From contig NZ_JAMJWE010000023.1 in the NCBI RefSeq assembly GCF_023554105.1, positions 1 to 52,908 of the forward strand: 52,908 nucleotides of DNA. Reading direction: 5' to 3'. The position numbers were made by a program, and so were the translations under genes. Each line of letters starts with the position of its first letter. The first letter of the stretch is position 1. The notes below the pieces were generated by a model. The model was given only the letters and a program-made list of their open reading frames with translations. It ran no database searches and was not told the origin of the DNA. The DNA is from Brucella sp. 21LCYQ03 (GTDB lineage Bacteria > Pseudomonadota > Alphaproteobacteria > Rhizobiales > Rhizobiaceae). Below, piece after piece: positions 1 to 9,776 of the stretch.

Positions 1-631
1 TTATCACGGGCACGCCGACAACCGCGTTTGACGGCACTGTCACGATCAAAGTCACCGATGCACAATCGAAAGAGGCCAGTCACGACTTTACCTTGCGGGT
101 TGATCCGGCTGATCTGAGCGTGACCACGAGCGTACTCAAAGCAGGCAAGGTCGGAGAAGACTATGGTCAGACCCAGACACTGAGTGCATCCGGTGGTGTT
201 GCGCCCTATACGTGGTCTGCAAGCGGTCTGCCGGATGGCTTAAGAGTAGAAGGCAATCTTATCACGGGCACGCCGACAACCGCGTTTGACGGCACTGTCA
301 CGATCAAAGTCACCGATGCACAATCGAAAGAGGCCAGTCACGACTTTACCTTGCGGGTTGATCCGGCTGATCTGAGCGTGACCACGAGCGTACTCAAAGC
401 AGGCAAGGTCGGAGAAGACTATGGTCAGACCCAGACACTGAGTGCATCCGGTGGTGTTGCGCCCTATACGTGGTCTGCAAGCGGTCTGCCGGATGGCTTA
501 AGAGTAGAAGGCAATCTTATCACGGGCACGCCGACAACCGCGTTTGACGGCACTGTCACGATCAAAGTCACCGATGCACAATCGAAAGAGGCCAGTCACG
601 ACTTTACCTTGCGGGTTGATCCGGCTGATCT
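1..631 (+). repeat. Perfect 258-bp in-frame tandem repeat, about 2.4 copies visible
   Basis: The same sequence recurs at 1, 259 and 517, a period of 258 bp (86 codons), and by eye it is identical at the DNA level until the copies diverge at base 632. The array continues beyond the left edge of the window. Because the unit is a multiple of three, gain or loss of copies changes passenger length without breaking the frame. Confidence 0.95.
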
Positions 632-1997
632 CCCTGAAGCACAGTCGTTTACTCTTAATGTTCAGGCGGGAAAGACCGCTTCGATTGATCTCACCACTGG
701 TGCAGTTAGAGGTCCGTTTACGGACGCAAACATTGTAGATGCTCCAGATTCTGATGTCGGACATGCACAAATCAATAGAAAGGGAAGTGCATTTATACTC
801 TCTTTCACTGCGTCCGTCTTTTATTCCGGGAAGTCCGAGCTGAAATATACGCTGTCAAACGCCTATGGTGTTTCTAAGCCTGCTGTGGTTGTTCTCAACG
901 TGATTGCAAGACCGGATCCTTCAAAAGACCCAGAGGTTATCGGTTTGATTAATGCACAAGCGCAAACTGCTGTACGTCTTGGAACCGGGCAAATGGCAAA
1001 CTTCCAGCGACGTCTCGAATATCTGCATGACGAAGGTGAGTGCCGCCAAAGTTCTATTAACCTTAGTCTTGAGGGGAGCAATGGTCAGGTCCGTCTGGGA
1101 AGCGGTGCAATCGCCGATAGCAATGCCGCAACTGGCTCTGCAAACGGTTGTGGGACATTTCAACAAAAACTTGCGATGTGGACCGATGGGCAAATTAATT
1201 TTGGCCGTACTGATAATGACGATCTGGAACAAAAATACACGAGTACTGCAGTCAGTGGCGGAGTTGACTACCGTTTTTCACCAAGCTTCGTTGGGGGAGT
1301 GGGCTTCGGTTATGGTCGCGATACAACGGATATAGGGGCACATAATACCCAAAACAAAGGTCGCCTTTTTGCTTTATCTGCTTACAGCAGCTACCACACT
1401 CGAAATGGCTTGTTTTTAGACACGCTGATGGGCTTTGGCTGGTTGAACTTCGACAGTGATCGTTATGTTTCTGCCACAGGTGGAAGAGCATTTGGAACGC
1501 GCAAAGGAACCCAACTCTATGGTTCTGTTGCGGTAGGATACCAGTATAGAAATGAACGCTGGTCGTTATCACCGTATCTTCGTACTGACATAATGCAGAC
1601 TACGATGGATCGCTTCAGTGAAATGGGTGCGGATGATTTCAATCTCACTTATGGAGCACAGAAGCTAAAAAGTCTTTCAGTGACGATTGGCGCGAGTTTC
1701 AACTATAAAATTCCATTCGAAAAATTTGTGCTGACACCTCGCACGCGGCTCGAATTTACACATGATTTTTCCGGATCAAATCAAGCAAGAATAGGGTATG
1801 TGGACATGGGTGGAATTCTTCCATATTCGGTTGACATTGACCCTATGAAGTCAGACCGCCTTGCGCTCGAAGCAGGTCTGGATGTTGCAACTTATAACAA
1901 TTGGACGTTGGGTATGAGCTATGGAACGCGATTTTCGCCCGATGCCAAGTCGATGCAACATGGATTCAGGTGGAAAGTATCAAAACGCTTCGACTAG
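1..1997 (+). CDS. Autotransporter with Ig-like tandem repeats, 5' truncated by the window
   Basis: The reading frame is open from base 3 to the TAG at 1995-1997, so the N-terminus and signal peptide lie outside the window. The visible part has two complete and one partial copy of an 86-residue Ig-like (He_PIG-type) module with the motifs APYTWSASGLPDGL and GTPTTAFDGTVTIKVTDA. A second, divergent Ig-like segment follows (PEAQSF to VVVLNV), then a helical linker (MANFQRRLEYLHDEGE) and a C-terminal beta-barrel of roughly 280 residues rich in alternating aromatic strands, ending SKRFD. The family is type V secretion: the barrel inserts in the outer membrane and the passenger is exposed. Two cysteines (GECRQ and NGCGTF) sit just before the barrel, which is unusual for autotransporters. 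Adhesin function is inferred only. The TTG at 93 is internal to a repeat and is not a real start. Confidence 0.85.
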   Translation, partial: ITGTPTTAFDGTVTIKVTDAQSKEASHDFTLRVDPADLSVTTSVLKAGKVGEDYGQTQTLSASGGVAPYTWSASGLPDGLRVEGNLITGTPTTAFDGTVTIKVTDAQSKEASHDFTLRVDPADLSVTTSVLKAGKVGEDYGQTQTLSASGGVAPYTWSASGLPDGLRVEGNLITGTPTTAFDGTVTIKVTDAQSKEASHDFTLRVDPADLPEAQSFTLNVQAGKTASIDLTTGAVRGPFTDANIVDAPDSDVGHAQINRKGSAFILSFTASVFYSGKSELKYTLSNAYGVSKPAVVVLNVIARPDPSKDPEVIGLINAQAQTAVRLGTGQMANFQRRLEYLHDEGECRQSSINLSLEGSNGQVRLGSGAIADSNAATGSANGCGTFQQKLAMWTDGQINFGRTDNDDLEQKYTSTAVSGGVDYRFSPSFVGGVGFGYGRDTTDIGAHNTQNKGRLFALSAYSSYHTRNGLFLDTLMGFGWLNFDSDRYVSATGGRAFGTRKGTQLYGSVAVGYQYRNERWSLSPYLRTDIMQTTMDRFSEMGADDFNLTYGAQKLKSLSVTIGASFNYKIPFEKFVLTPRTRLEFTHDFSGSNQARIGYVDMGGILPYSVDIDPMKSDRLALEAGLDVATYNNWTLGMSYGTRFSPDAKSMQHGFRWKVSKRFD

Positions 1998-2040
1998 AGC
2001 ACATCCCGGAATGAGTGAAACCAATTTCCGAGTAAGATGT
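1996..2040. repeat. Degenerate CGCATCCC-type intergenic palindrome overlapping a stop codon
   Basis: The sequence starting at the TAG of the autotransporter has outer arms ACATC (2001-2005) and GATGT (2036-2040) and inner arms CGGAA (2007-2011) and TTCCG (2026-2030). It resembles the GCGCATCCCGAAAA...TTTTCGG..GATGCGC palindromes common between genes in Rhizobiales. A well-preserved relative lies at 41190-41230. The assignment to that family is from memory of such elements. Confidence 0.45.
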
Positions 2041-2059
2041 CCGTATTCCTAATTTTTAT

Positions 2060-2094
2060 AGAGCGCCGATCTAAATGAAACAGATCGGCGCTCT
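2060..2094 (+). terminator. Strong hairpin after the autotransporter gene
   Basis: AGAGCGCCGATCT (2060-2072) pairs perfectly with AGATCGGCGCTCT (2082-2094) around a 9-base loop and is followed by ATTATAAAA. It lies between the autotransporter and the convergent sugar kinase, so it could stop transcription from both sides. The same stem sequence occurs at 44739-44771. Confidence 0.7.
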
Positions 2095-2122
2095 ATTATA
2101 AAACTGTCAGTGTAAGCGACTG

Positions 2123-3103
2123 TTAACCACTGCGCTTTGTCTTGGTTATAAAGGCATCGAGTTCTGCCTGTGTACCGGCTCCTTCCATTGGCCCACGGAC
2201 GGTGACATTACGAGCACCAGCTGCGCAGGCATAAGTCAGTGCGGTATCTGGCGCAAAACCCAAGCGTCGACAGGCAACATAAGCGCCGCCAAAACAATCG
2301 CCTGCTCCTGTAGGATCAACTTCATCGACAATAAAAGCAGGCTGGTGCAAGCGCGTTCCGTCGGATGAAAAGAGACTGGCTCCGTCTCCGCCGCGCTTCA
2401 GCACGATTTCCTTTACACCCAGTTTGAACAGATGTGCAATTGCCTCGTCTTCACCCTCAACACCCGCTGCCAATTCGAGTTCTTCGCCAGATGGCAACAG
2501 CAAATCGGTCATTGAAAGTAGCCGTGCAAAAAAATTGGACGTATCGTCATCCTGTTTGATTTCTTTGCGCAGATTGGGATCAACTGAGAGTGTTCCTCCA
2601 CGCGCTTTGATGATCGTAACGGCTTGTTCGATAACGGCGCGGGCGCCAGGCATGGATAATGCCGATCCCATTACATGAAGATGCCCTGACCGTTTGGCAA
2701 GCTGTTCTACATTCGATGTCCAGCCAAAATGTGAGGCGGCTGAATGAACAATATTGAAGACGAAATCACGCGATCCATCGGAGCGATAGCGCACAAACGC
2801 ACTCCCCGTCGGAAAGTCGGGATCAATTGAAATGCCTGTGACATCCACGCCATCCTGTTTGAGGCGGTGCATGTTTACGCGCCCAAAATCGTCGTCACCA
2901 ACGCATCCAATCATGGCGGACTGATTTCCCATGCGCGCACATTGTGAAATGAAAATAGCCGGAGCGCCACTTGGATAGGGGCCAATCAGTGGCTGTGCAT
3001 CAACAAAACCGTCACCAACAGTTGTTGCAACGATCTCTACTAATATCTCGCCCGCACAAATTGTCGGGCCGAGATTGTCGGGGGAGAGTATTGGAGAGAC
3101 CAT
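2123..3103 (-). CDS. PfkB-family carbohydrate kinase
   Basis: A 326-residue ribokinase-superfamily enzyme expected to phosphorylate a sugar or sugar acid with ATP in the cytoplasm. The C-terminal PfkB signature DPTGAGDCFGGAYV is intact and contains the anion hole and the catalytic Asp. The N-terminal part has GEILVEIV and a Gly-rich segment (GPYPSGAPAIFISQCARMG), and SVDPNLR precedes the nucleotide half. This pattern is closer to 2-keto-3-deoxygluconate, tagatose or fructokinase-like members than to RbsK, but the substrate cannot be told. The ATG at 3103 has only a weak ribosome-binding site. It is divergent from the ribokinase-like gene at 3384, sharing a 280-bp intergenic region, which suggests a common sugar regulon. 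Confidence 0.85.
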   Translation of the reverse strand: MVSPILSPDNLGPTICAGEILVEIVATTVGDGFVDAQPLIGPYPSGAPAIFISQCARMGNQSAMIGCVGDDDFGRVNMHRLKQDGVDVTGISIDPDFPTGSAFVRYRSDGSRDFVFNIVHSAASHFGWTSNVEQLAKRSGHLHVMGSALSMPGARAVIEQAVTIIKARGGTLSVDPNLRKEIKQDDDTSNFFARLLSMTDLLLPSGEELELAAGVEGEDEAIAHLFKLGVKEIVLKRGGDGASLFSSDGTRLHQPAFIVDEVDPTGAGDCFGGAYVACRRLGFAPDTALTYACAAGARNVTVRGPMEGAGTQAELDAFITKTKRSG

Positions 3104-3383
3104 TCTGTTTAACTCGCTATGTCGTGGACTAAGTCGCTTTGGGTAAGAGAGATGGCAGATTAAATAATCCGAGGGGATTTTGAAGCTATAAAGCTAAAAA
3201 GTGCTCAAATAAACGCGATTGTCCTGTCATCACTTAGGCAGATGGCGGAAAATGGAGTTTTCTTTCTGTGCTCTTTTGAACGGAGTTACGCTAATTGTTA
3301 TTTGTGTATCGTCATGCGGGGAGCATGGAAGTTTGCGTTCAGCGCCGCTATGGTCTGCAGCAAAATATTGATGGAGAATTGCG

Positions 3384-4307
3384 TTGAAGATTTTTGTTTT
3401 TGGCAGTGTGAACGTCGATGTCAGCGCCAGAATGGTCGCTCTGCCGCGCCCAGGCCAGACAATTAATGCTTTGGGGTATGGAATTGGTCTCGGCGGTAAG
3501 GGTGCTAATCAGGCCGTCGCTGTGGCAAAACTTGGTGGCGAAATTCGCTTTATTGGTGCTGTCGGCAATGATGCCTTTGGTGAACTGGCAATCAAAGAGA
3601 TGCAACAGTTTGGGCTGAAAACCGACAGTGTCCGGGTAATTGAGGGTGCCGATACTGGTATCGCAATTATTCAGGTTGAGGAAGCCGGGCAAAACACGAT
3701 TGCCGTTTGTGCTGGTGCAAATGCTCAATGGTCTGTGTCTGATGTCGATGCCTATAGCTCAGATATTGCAAAGGCAAAAATCACGCTGTTGCAGCGAGAA
3801 ATCCCTCATGAGGTCAATCTTGCAGCCGCAAAAGCTGTCAAAGCTGCGGGAGGCACTGTGTTGCTGGATCCCGCACCTGTGGGCGATGCGAACCGCATGG
3901 CCGATCTGATTTCACTGAGTGAAATTATTTCTCCAAATGAGACCGAAGCTGCTGAAATCACAGGCATTGAACCAACGGATATAGCATCCGCGGAGGCTGC
4001 TGCGCGCAAGCTTCTTGAGCGGGGACCAAAGATCGTGATCGTGAAGCTCGGCGGGCGCGGTTCCTTGCTGGTCAGTGCCGATGAGGTGAAGCATTTTGAA
4101 CCATTCAAAGTGCCGGTCGTCGATACTGTTGCGGCTGGTGATAGCTTCAATGGTGGTTTTGCTGTCGCTTATTCTCAGGGTCGATCTTTGCATGACTGTA
4201 TCCGTTTTGCATCGGCTTCTGGTGCGATTGCAGTGACGCGTGTGGGAGCCGGTCTGGCTGCCCCGACTGCTGCGGAGGTAGCCGAACTTTTGGATAAACA
4301 GCAATAA
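3384..4307 (+). CDS. Ribokinase-like PfkB kinase
   Basis: A 307-residue protein of typical RbsK length. It has the N-terminal GSVNVDV, PfkB motif 1 ([15 protein letters not shown]), the DPAPV and SPNETEA segments of ribokinases, and motif 2 as [15 protein letters not shown]. In motif 2 the usual T-G before the catalytic Asp is V-A, while the Asp and following Ser-Phe are kept. The start is a TTG at 3384 preceded by a GGAG-type site; the ATG at 3371 is out of frame. Its predicted role is ATP-dependent phosphorylation of ribose or a related pentose or nucleoside. No transporter is adjacent. It could in principle handle ribose from the nucleoside hydrolases 10 kb away, but that link is speculative. 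Confidence 0.85.
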   Translation: MKIFVFGSVNVDVSARMVALPRPGQTINALGYGIGLGGKGANQAVAVAKLGGEIRFIGAVGNDAFGELAIKEMQQFGLKTDSVRVIEGADTGIAIIQVEEAGQNTIAVCAGANAQWSVSDVDAYSSDIAKAKITLLQREIPHEVNLAAAKAVKAAGGTVLLDPAPVGDANRMADLISLSEIISPNETEAAEITGIEPTDIASAEAAARKLLERGPKIVIVKLGGRGSLLVSADEVKHFEPFKVPVVDTVAAGDSFNGGFAVAYSQGRSLHDCIRFASASGAIAVTRVGAGLAAPTAAEVAELLDKQQ

Positions 4308-4394
4308 AATGAGAAAAAGGCCGTAAAAGCCAAGGCAAACTTAGCGCAATATTGTGAATCCTGCGGTTATTTTGTGGCGATTATTTGTCATTAG

Positions 4395-4423
4395 GCGTGC
4401 CTGGACTTATCGTTCAGGCACGC
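4395..4423 (+). terminator. Hairpin after the ribokinase-like gene
   Basis: GCGTGCCTG (4395-4403) pairs with CAGGCACGC (4415-4423) around an 11-base loop. There is no clear T run after it, so termination is probable rather than certain. Confidence 0.5.
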
Positions 4424-4692
4424 TCATGCCTCAGTCAAGCGTTGTACAAACCCGTTTGACCTGGAGGCAGAAGATGATCTATTAAATCAAATAGCAAATT
4501 TTTGATTCTGATAAAGATTATTATATTTTATAGTTGTTATTTATAATATCCGCATATTATAAATATGCAATTCTTATACAGTAATTAATAGTAAGAGAAA
4601 ATTTTATTATTCATGAAGTCTATGGGTGTTTTGTCGAATATTCGCGCGCCAGCAGTTTATGTTTTCTTAATAACACTTTTTGGAATATTATA
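4424..4692 (+). promoter_or_regulatory. AT-rich leader upstream of the large autotransporter
   Basis: This stretch is strongly AT-rich, especially 4480-4620 with runs such as TATTATATTTTATAGTTG. No reading frame of note is present. It must hold the promoter and leader of the 4693 gene. No single promoter element could be assigned with confidence, and the ribosome-binding site (GGAATATTATA before ATG) is poor. Confidence 0.35.
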
Positions 4693-7600
4693 ATGTATAT
4701 TGTATCGTATCGTCTACATTCCATCCGCAGTATTTTGCTTTCGGGCGTGGCCGTTGGAACGCTGCTCTGTGTAGCGCCTGCTTTGGCAGATAATTTGTGT
4801 GCAGGGACCAATGATTATTGCTTGCAAGATAATAATTCAACAAGCGTTCAGCAATACAGAAGCAACCGGACTGCTAACATTAATTATTTTTCTACAAACA
4901 TAAGCTCCAAAAGCCAGAACGACTTTAGAAGCTCTATGATGTCGGCCACGACATCTCAAAATGCTGAAATTGTTGTGGATACATGGACTGGTTCTACAAA
5001 TACGGATTGGTTCACCGGGTCAAACTGGGCTTCGGGAAGTGTCCCTTTAGTTGGTAGTGTTAAAATTAGTGGTACAACAGCCGCAACGTCACCAATCATC
5101 GACGGCCGAGCGGCGCAAGCCGATTACCTCACCATTGGCAGTGGTGCAGACGATGTGTTGAAAAGTGGCGGTCTCACTATACGAAACGGCGGTACACTTA
5201 AACTGGGCGGTGCTTCGCTTGATAATCTGGACACCAAAACAAGCTTCATATCCGGAAGTGATCCGACTGTTACTGTGACAGGTAAAGGTTCAAAGCTGAC
5301 GGTTGATAGCTATTTAAATATTGGTTCTACTGAGAATTCAGAAGACAAGGGCAATGGACATCTGAACATATTAGATGGTGCTCAAGCGAGTGTATATGGG
5401 CTGGATATAGGCAGTGCTTCATCGCAATCCACGTTGAAAGTGAGCGGAATTGGTTCTGAATTGACGGTGGGTAATGGCGGTCTCTCGCTTGGCTGGGGCA
5501 GTGGAAATTCAATTATTGAAGTAACAGATGGCGGGAAAATCGTCGGTCCAATAGGCGATTTTCGTAATGCGTCGCTCACCGTAAGTGGGCAAGGGTCTCT
5601 TGTCAGCCTGTCTGTTGTCAAAAATCTTGTGTCAAAGAGTGTGCCTTCGCAGATTAACGTGTTTGACGGAGCGACCTTTGAGCTGACGGGGATTGGAAGT
5701 TATAGATTTGCTGGGCCCACAATGATTAGTGGTGTCGGATCTATTTTAGATAATAAAAGTACAGATGCCGTTTTTGTCATTGCTAATGATGATGATTCTT
5801 CACAAAGCAGTCTGACCGTTTCCAACGGCGGAACGTTCAAATCCCAGACGCACGTAACGGTGGGGGTTGGAGTTTACGCTGGTGCACTCAATATCGGTGC
5901 TGCTCCCGCTGATGCCGCGGCAGCACCGGGCAATGTTATTATTCAGGGTGGGTTATCTGTTCTCCCAAGAGGGTCGATTAATTTTAATCATACTTCAGAT
6001 CATTACGTATTTGAAAACACAATAAGTGGTATTACAGGGGGTGCTATTAATCAAATATCAGGTACAACTATACTGACAGCAGATAGTGATTTTAGTGGTA
6101 CTGTCACAATTACGGGTGGCACTTTGCAGTTCGGCGATAATGGCGTTACCGGCAGCCTGGGAAGCGGTGGCATCGTTACAGGAACTGATGCCGTCCACAA
6201 AGGTACATTGGCTTTCGCGCACTCTGGTACTTCTACCTACGACAAAAACATAACAGGGACAGGGAGTGTCAAATTCACTGGTTCCGGCACGACGATTTTA
6301 ACCGGCAATAACACTTATACCGGTGGCACTGTGTTTGCTGGTGGTGAGATATCAGTTTCCGACGACCAGAAGCTTGGCAATGTTGAGGGCGGATTAACCT
6401 TTGATGGTGCTACTCTGAAAGTGGTTGGCACCTCGATGACATCAACAACACGCAACATAAATTGGGGTGCCGGAGGAGGTAGTTTTGATATTGCTGATGC
6501 GGACAACACGTTTACCGTTTCACAGAATCTGGAGACGGGCGGCTCTTTGGCCAAGCTTGGCGGTGGGACGCTTATTCTGACAGGCGATAATACCTATATT
6601 GGCGGCACGACGGTATCGGCGGGTCGTTTGCAGGTCGGTGATGGCCATGAGAAGGGAGGCATTACAGGCAATGCCTTAATTGCTACCGACTCTACGCTTG
6701 CTTTCAACCGCTCAGGCGCTGTGAATTTTGATGGCAAAATCAGCGGTACAGGGGTTTTGGACCAGATGGGCTCTGGCGCACTTACCTTGAGCGGTGATAA
6801 TTCAGGCTTTACGGGTAGTACCATGGTTAGCAACGGTACACTTGTGGTCAATGGCACGCTTGGTGGTGCTGTCGAAGTAGCTTCCGGTACCTACCTTGGT
6901 GGTAACGGGAGCATCAAAGGCAATGTGACGCTTGCTCCGGGCAGTGCAAGTCTGATGGGACGAGAAGATCAAACGCTGACTTTTGAGCATGATCTTACTC
7001 TTGTTGCAGGAAGCAATGTCAATGTGATGCTGGGCGGGTCGACTACCCAAGGTCTGTTTGACGTCCACGGAAATCTTACACTGGCTGGCACTTTGAATGT
7101 GACCGATATGGGTAGTTTTGGCCCCGGTTCTTACCGTATCTTCGATTATGATGGTACTTTGACAGACAATCACATGTTGATCGGCTCTGTACCGGGTGGC
7201 GATACTTCAAATATGGCGATTGAGACCAAAGTCGCTCATCGGGTTAGTCTGGTCAATACGGCTGGCGTGACGGTGAATTTCTGGAATGGCGACGATCCGG
7301 CCAAACATGGAAATGGTTTAATCAACGGCGGAAATGGCATATGGAATAAAGCCAATGAAGATTGGACAGATAAAGACGTGCAATTTGCCCTTAAATGGAC
7401 AACTGGCCAGTTTGCGGTCTTCACCGGCACGGCAGGAACCGTCACGGTAGATGATAGCGGTGGTAGCGTATCTACAAGTGGCATGCAGTTCGCAACCGAC
7501 GGTTACCGAGTTGAGGGCAATGCAATAATCCTGGCGGGCGACACCACGCCAATCATCCGTGTAGATAAAAATGTCACGGCCACAATTGCGGCTGAATTGC

Positions 7601-9747
7601 AGGGTTCGCATGGCCTGCAAAAGACGGACTTCGGTAGGCTCGTGCTGACGGGGGCTAACCATTATACAGGTGGCACCACTGTCAATGAAGGTATTTTGCA
7701 ATTGGGTGATGGCGCCGCCTCGGGTAGCATTGATGGTGATGTCGTACTGGCACGCACAGCCTATGGTTATGGTACACTGGCCTTTGATCGTGCCGATGCG
7801 ATCAGTTTTAAAGGCGCCATCAGCGGCGAAGGCGCGGTGTTGCAGCAAGGCAAGGGGACCACGACTTTTGCTGGCAATAACAGCTTTTCCGGCGGATTAA
7901 CGATTTTGAGCGGTACGGCTCAGGCCGGTATCGCAGACAATGCTTTTGGTTCTAGCCGCCTGACAATCGACACAGGCGCTACCGCTGATCTTAACAACTT
8001 CAACACAACCGTGCAGGGTTTGCTTGATGGCAAGGACGGCGGCGGTACTGTTGCACTGGGTTCAGCTACACTGACCCTCAATCAGGACTTTGACAGCATT
8101 TTCACCGGCACTTTTTCCGGAACTGGCGGCGTCGTCAAAAACGGTGCGGGATCACTGACACTTTCTGGCACAAGCAGCTATGGCGGTAACACGCAACTCA
8201 ATGACGGCATACTCAAACAAGGTGCAAAAGGAGCTTTCAGTGGAGCTTCCGCCTATTCCGTCAGTTCAGGCAGCACGCTTGCGCTGAATGGCTTCGATAC
8301 TAGTATGACTGCACTTTCCAACAATGGCCTTACCGATTTTGGTGGGACAGGTGGGACAGTGTTGAACATTACCAAAAACTATAACGGCAATGGCGGTACA
8401 CTTGTGTTGAGCGCTATGTTGGGTGACGACAATTCAAAAACCGATATACTGAAGATTGGTGGTGACACTTCTGGTACGAGCACGGTAAAGATCATCAATC
8501 GTGGCGGTATCGGCGCGCATACCAATGAGGGCATCAGGATTATTGAGGTTGCAGGTCAGTCCAATGGCAGCTTCAACCTTGCAGGTGACTATACGACGAA
8601 AGACGGCCAGCAGGCAGTCGTCGCTGGTGCCTATGCCTATTCTTTGCATGAAGGCGGTGTCAGTACGCCCTCCGATGGCGACTGGTATCTTCGCAGTGAA
8701 CTCAAAGACGGCACCGGACCGATTATCAATCCCGGCGTTCCGCTCTATCAGGGCGTAATCGCTGCGATGCAAACGCTTAACAAATTGCCAACCCTGCAAC
8801 AGCGTGTGGGCAATCGCTATTGGGACGGTGCAGCTAATCCGTTGATAGCTCAGGGAGCTGATGCGATTGGCACACCACTCGTTTCTGCTGCAGATGCTGG
8901 CTCTGTCATTGACCAGCGTGGCATCTGGGGACGTGTTGAAGGCGCGCATAGCCACTTTGAGCCAAATAATTCTGATATGAGACAGGATATAAATACCTAT
9001 TTGATGCAGGCCGGTGTCGATGGACAATTCTATGAAGGTGAGACGGGCAAACTGATTGGTGGCATAACCGGCCAATATGGTAATGCGCATTCCGATATTT
9101 CGTCAGCACAAAGTGATGGTGACGTCGAAACCCAGGCATGGTCGCTTGGTGCAACACTGACGTGGTATGGTGATCGTGGTTTTTATGTCGATACCCAAGC
9201 ACAGGCCAACTGGTATGACAATGACTTCAATTCAACGACTGCTAATAAGAGTCTTGCAAATGGTCGAAAAGGTTTTGGCTATGCTTTGAGTGCAGAAGCT
9301 GGTCAACGTATCGACTTAAACAACAACTGGTCGCTGACGCCACAGGCACAGCTAACATGGTCTTCAATAAGCTTAAATAGCTTTAATGATACATTTGGTG
9401 CGGCGGTTGATTTGGGCGATGGAGATAGCCTAACGGGTCGTATCGGGATTTCGGCCGATTACCGTAATGCATGGCGTGATGCTGACGGTACCCTTTCTCG
9501 TGTAAATCTTTATAGCATCGCTAACCTCCATCGAGAAATGCTGGGTGATGTGAGCGTGAAGGTTGCAGGTGACAAGTTCAACACAGAAAACGATAAAACA
9601 TGGGGTGGGGTCGGGGTCGGTGGCACCTATGCCTGGGCTGATGACAAGTATGCGGTGTATGGTGAAGGCTCTGTTAATACATCACTCAACACCTTCGCTA
9701 ATAGTTATTCCCTCAAAGCAACTGCGGGCTTCAGAATAAAGTGGTAA
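4693..9747 (+). CDS. Large autotransporter with passenger beta-strand (PATR) repeats
   Basis: A complete 1684-residue type Va autotransporter. A signal peptide covers about residues 1-32 (VAPALA, cleavage before D33). The passenger is Gly/Thr/Asn-rich and expected to form a beta-helix. From about residue 450 to 1300 it carries repeated PATR-type units, for example GSGTTILTGNNTYTGGT, GGGTLILTGDNTYIGGTT, DFGRLVLTGANHYTGGTT and GAGSLTLSGTSSYGGNT. The last 280 or so residues, beginning near the segment QRGIWGRVEGAHSHF, form the outer-membrane barrel and end in GFRIKW with the expected terminal aromatic residue. It resembles the BmaC/OmaA-type autotransporters of Brucella in architecture, but orthology cannot be assigned. 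No protease or lipase active site was seen in the passenger. Cell adhesion or aggregation is inferred from family only. Confidence 0.9.
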   Translation: MYIVSYRLHSIRSILLSGVAVGTLLCVAPALADNLCAGTNDYCLQDNNSTSVQQYRSNRTANINYFSTNISSKSQNDFRSSMMSATTSQNAEIVVDTWTGSTNTDWFTGSNWASGSVPLVGSVKISGTTAATSPIIDGRAAQADYLTIGSGADDVLKSGGLTIRNGGTLKLGGASLDNLDTKTSFISGSDPTVTVTGKGSKLTVDSYLNIGSTENSEDKGNGHLNILDGAQASVYGLDIGSASSQSTLKVSGIGSELTVGNGGLSLGWGSGNSIIEVTDGGKIVGPIGDFRNASLTVSGQGSLVSLSVVKNLVSKSVPSQINVFDGATFELTGIGSYRFAGPTMISGVGSILDNKSTDAVFVIANDDDSSQSSLTVSNGGTFKSQTHVTVGVGVYAGALNIGAAPADAAAAPGNVIIQGGLSVLPRGSINFNHTSDHYVFENTISGITGGAINQISGTTILTADSDFSGTVTITGGTLQFGDNGVTGSLGSGGIVTGTDAVHKGTLAFAHSGTSTYDKNITGTGSVKFTGSGTTILTGNNTYTGGTVFAGGEISVSDDQKLGNVEGGLTFDGATLKVVGTSMTSTTRNINWGAGGGSFDIADADNTFTVSQNLETGGSLAKLGGGTLILTGDNTYIGGTTVSAGRLQVGDGHEKGGITGNALIATDSTLAFNRSGAVNFDGKISGTGVLDQMGSGALTLSGDNSGFTGSTMVSNGTLVVNGTLGGAVEVASGTYLGGNGSIKGNVTLAPGSASLMGREDQTLTFEHDLTLVAGSNVNVMLGGSTTQGLFDVHGNLTLAGTLNVTDMGSFGPGSYRIFDYDGTLTDNHMLIGSVPGGDTSNMAIETKVAHRVSLVNTAGVTVNFWNGDDPAKHGNGLINGGNGIWNKANEDWTDKDVQFALKWTTGQFAVFTGTAGTVTVDDSGGSVSTSGMQFATDGYRVEGNAIILAGDTTPIIRVDKNVTATIAAELQGSHGLQKTDFGRLVLTGANHYTGGTTVNEGILQLGDGAASGSIDGDVVLARTAYGYGTLAFDRADAISFKGAISGEGAVLQQGKGTTTFAGNNSFSGGLTILSGTAQAGIADNAFGSSRLTIDTGATADLNNFNTTVQGLLDGKDGGGTVALGSATLTLNQDFDSIFTGTFSGTGGVVKNGAGSLTLSGTSSYGGNTQLNDGILKQGAKGAFSGASAYSVSSGSTLALNGFDTSMTALSNNGLTDFGGTGGTVLNITKNYNGNGGTLVLSAMLGDDNSKTDILKIGGDTSGTSTVKIINRGGIGAHTNEGIRIIEVAGQSNGSFNLAGDYTTKDGQQAVVAGAYAYSLHEGGVSTPSDGDWYLRSELKDGTGPIINPGVPLYQGVIAAMQTLNKLPTLQQRVGNRYWDGAANPLIAQGADAIGTPLVSAADAGSVIDQRGIWGRVEGAHSHFEPNNSDMRQDINTYLMQAGVDGQFYEGETGKLIGGITGQYGNAHSDISSAQSDGDVETQAWSLGATLTWYGDRGFYVDTQAQANWYDNDFNSTTANKSLANGRKGFGYALSAEAGQRIDLNNNWSLTPQAQLTWSSISLNSFNDTFGAAVDLGDGDSLTGRIGISADYRNAWRDADGTLSRVNLYSIANLHREMLGDVSVKVAGDKFNTENDKTWGGVGVGGTYAWADDKYAVYGEGSVNTSLNTFANSYSLKATAGFRIKW

Positions 9748-9776
9748 GTTATCAGCTGAATTGACCTAAATATTAC

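Noticed and set aside
1..631. Possible CRISPR-like or satellite array
   Set aside because: The repeats are 258 bp, contiguous, without spacers, and encode Ig-like protein modules.
3242..3466. Small plus-strand frame between the two PfkB kinases
   Set aside because: It runs into the ribokinase-like gene in another frame, has no ribosome-binding site and no recognisable motif.
8434..9090. Long minus-strand open frame inside the large autotransporter
   Set aside because: It is antisense to a continuous, domain-rich plus-strand gene and shows no domain, signal or ribosome-binding site.
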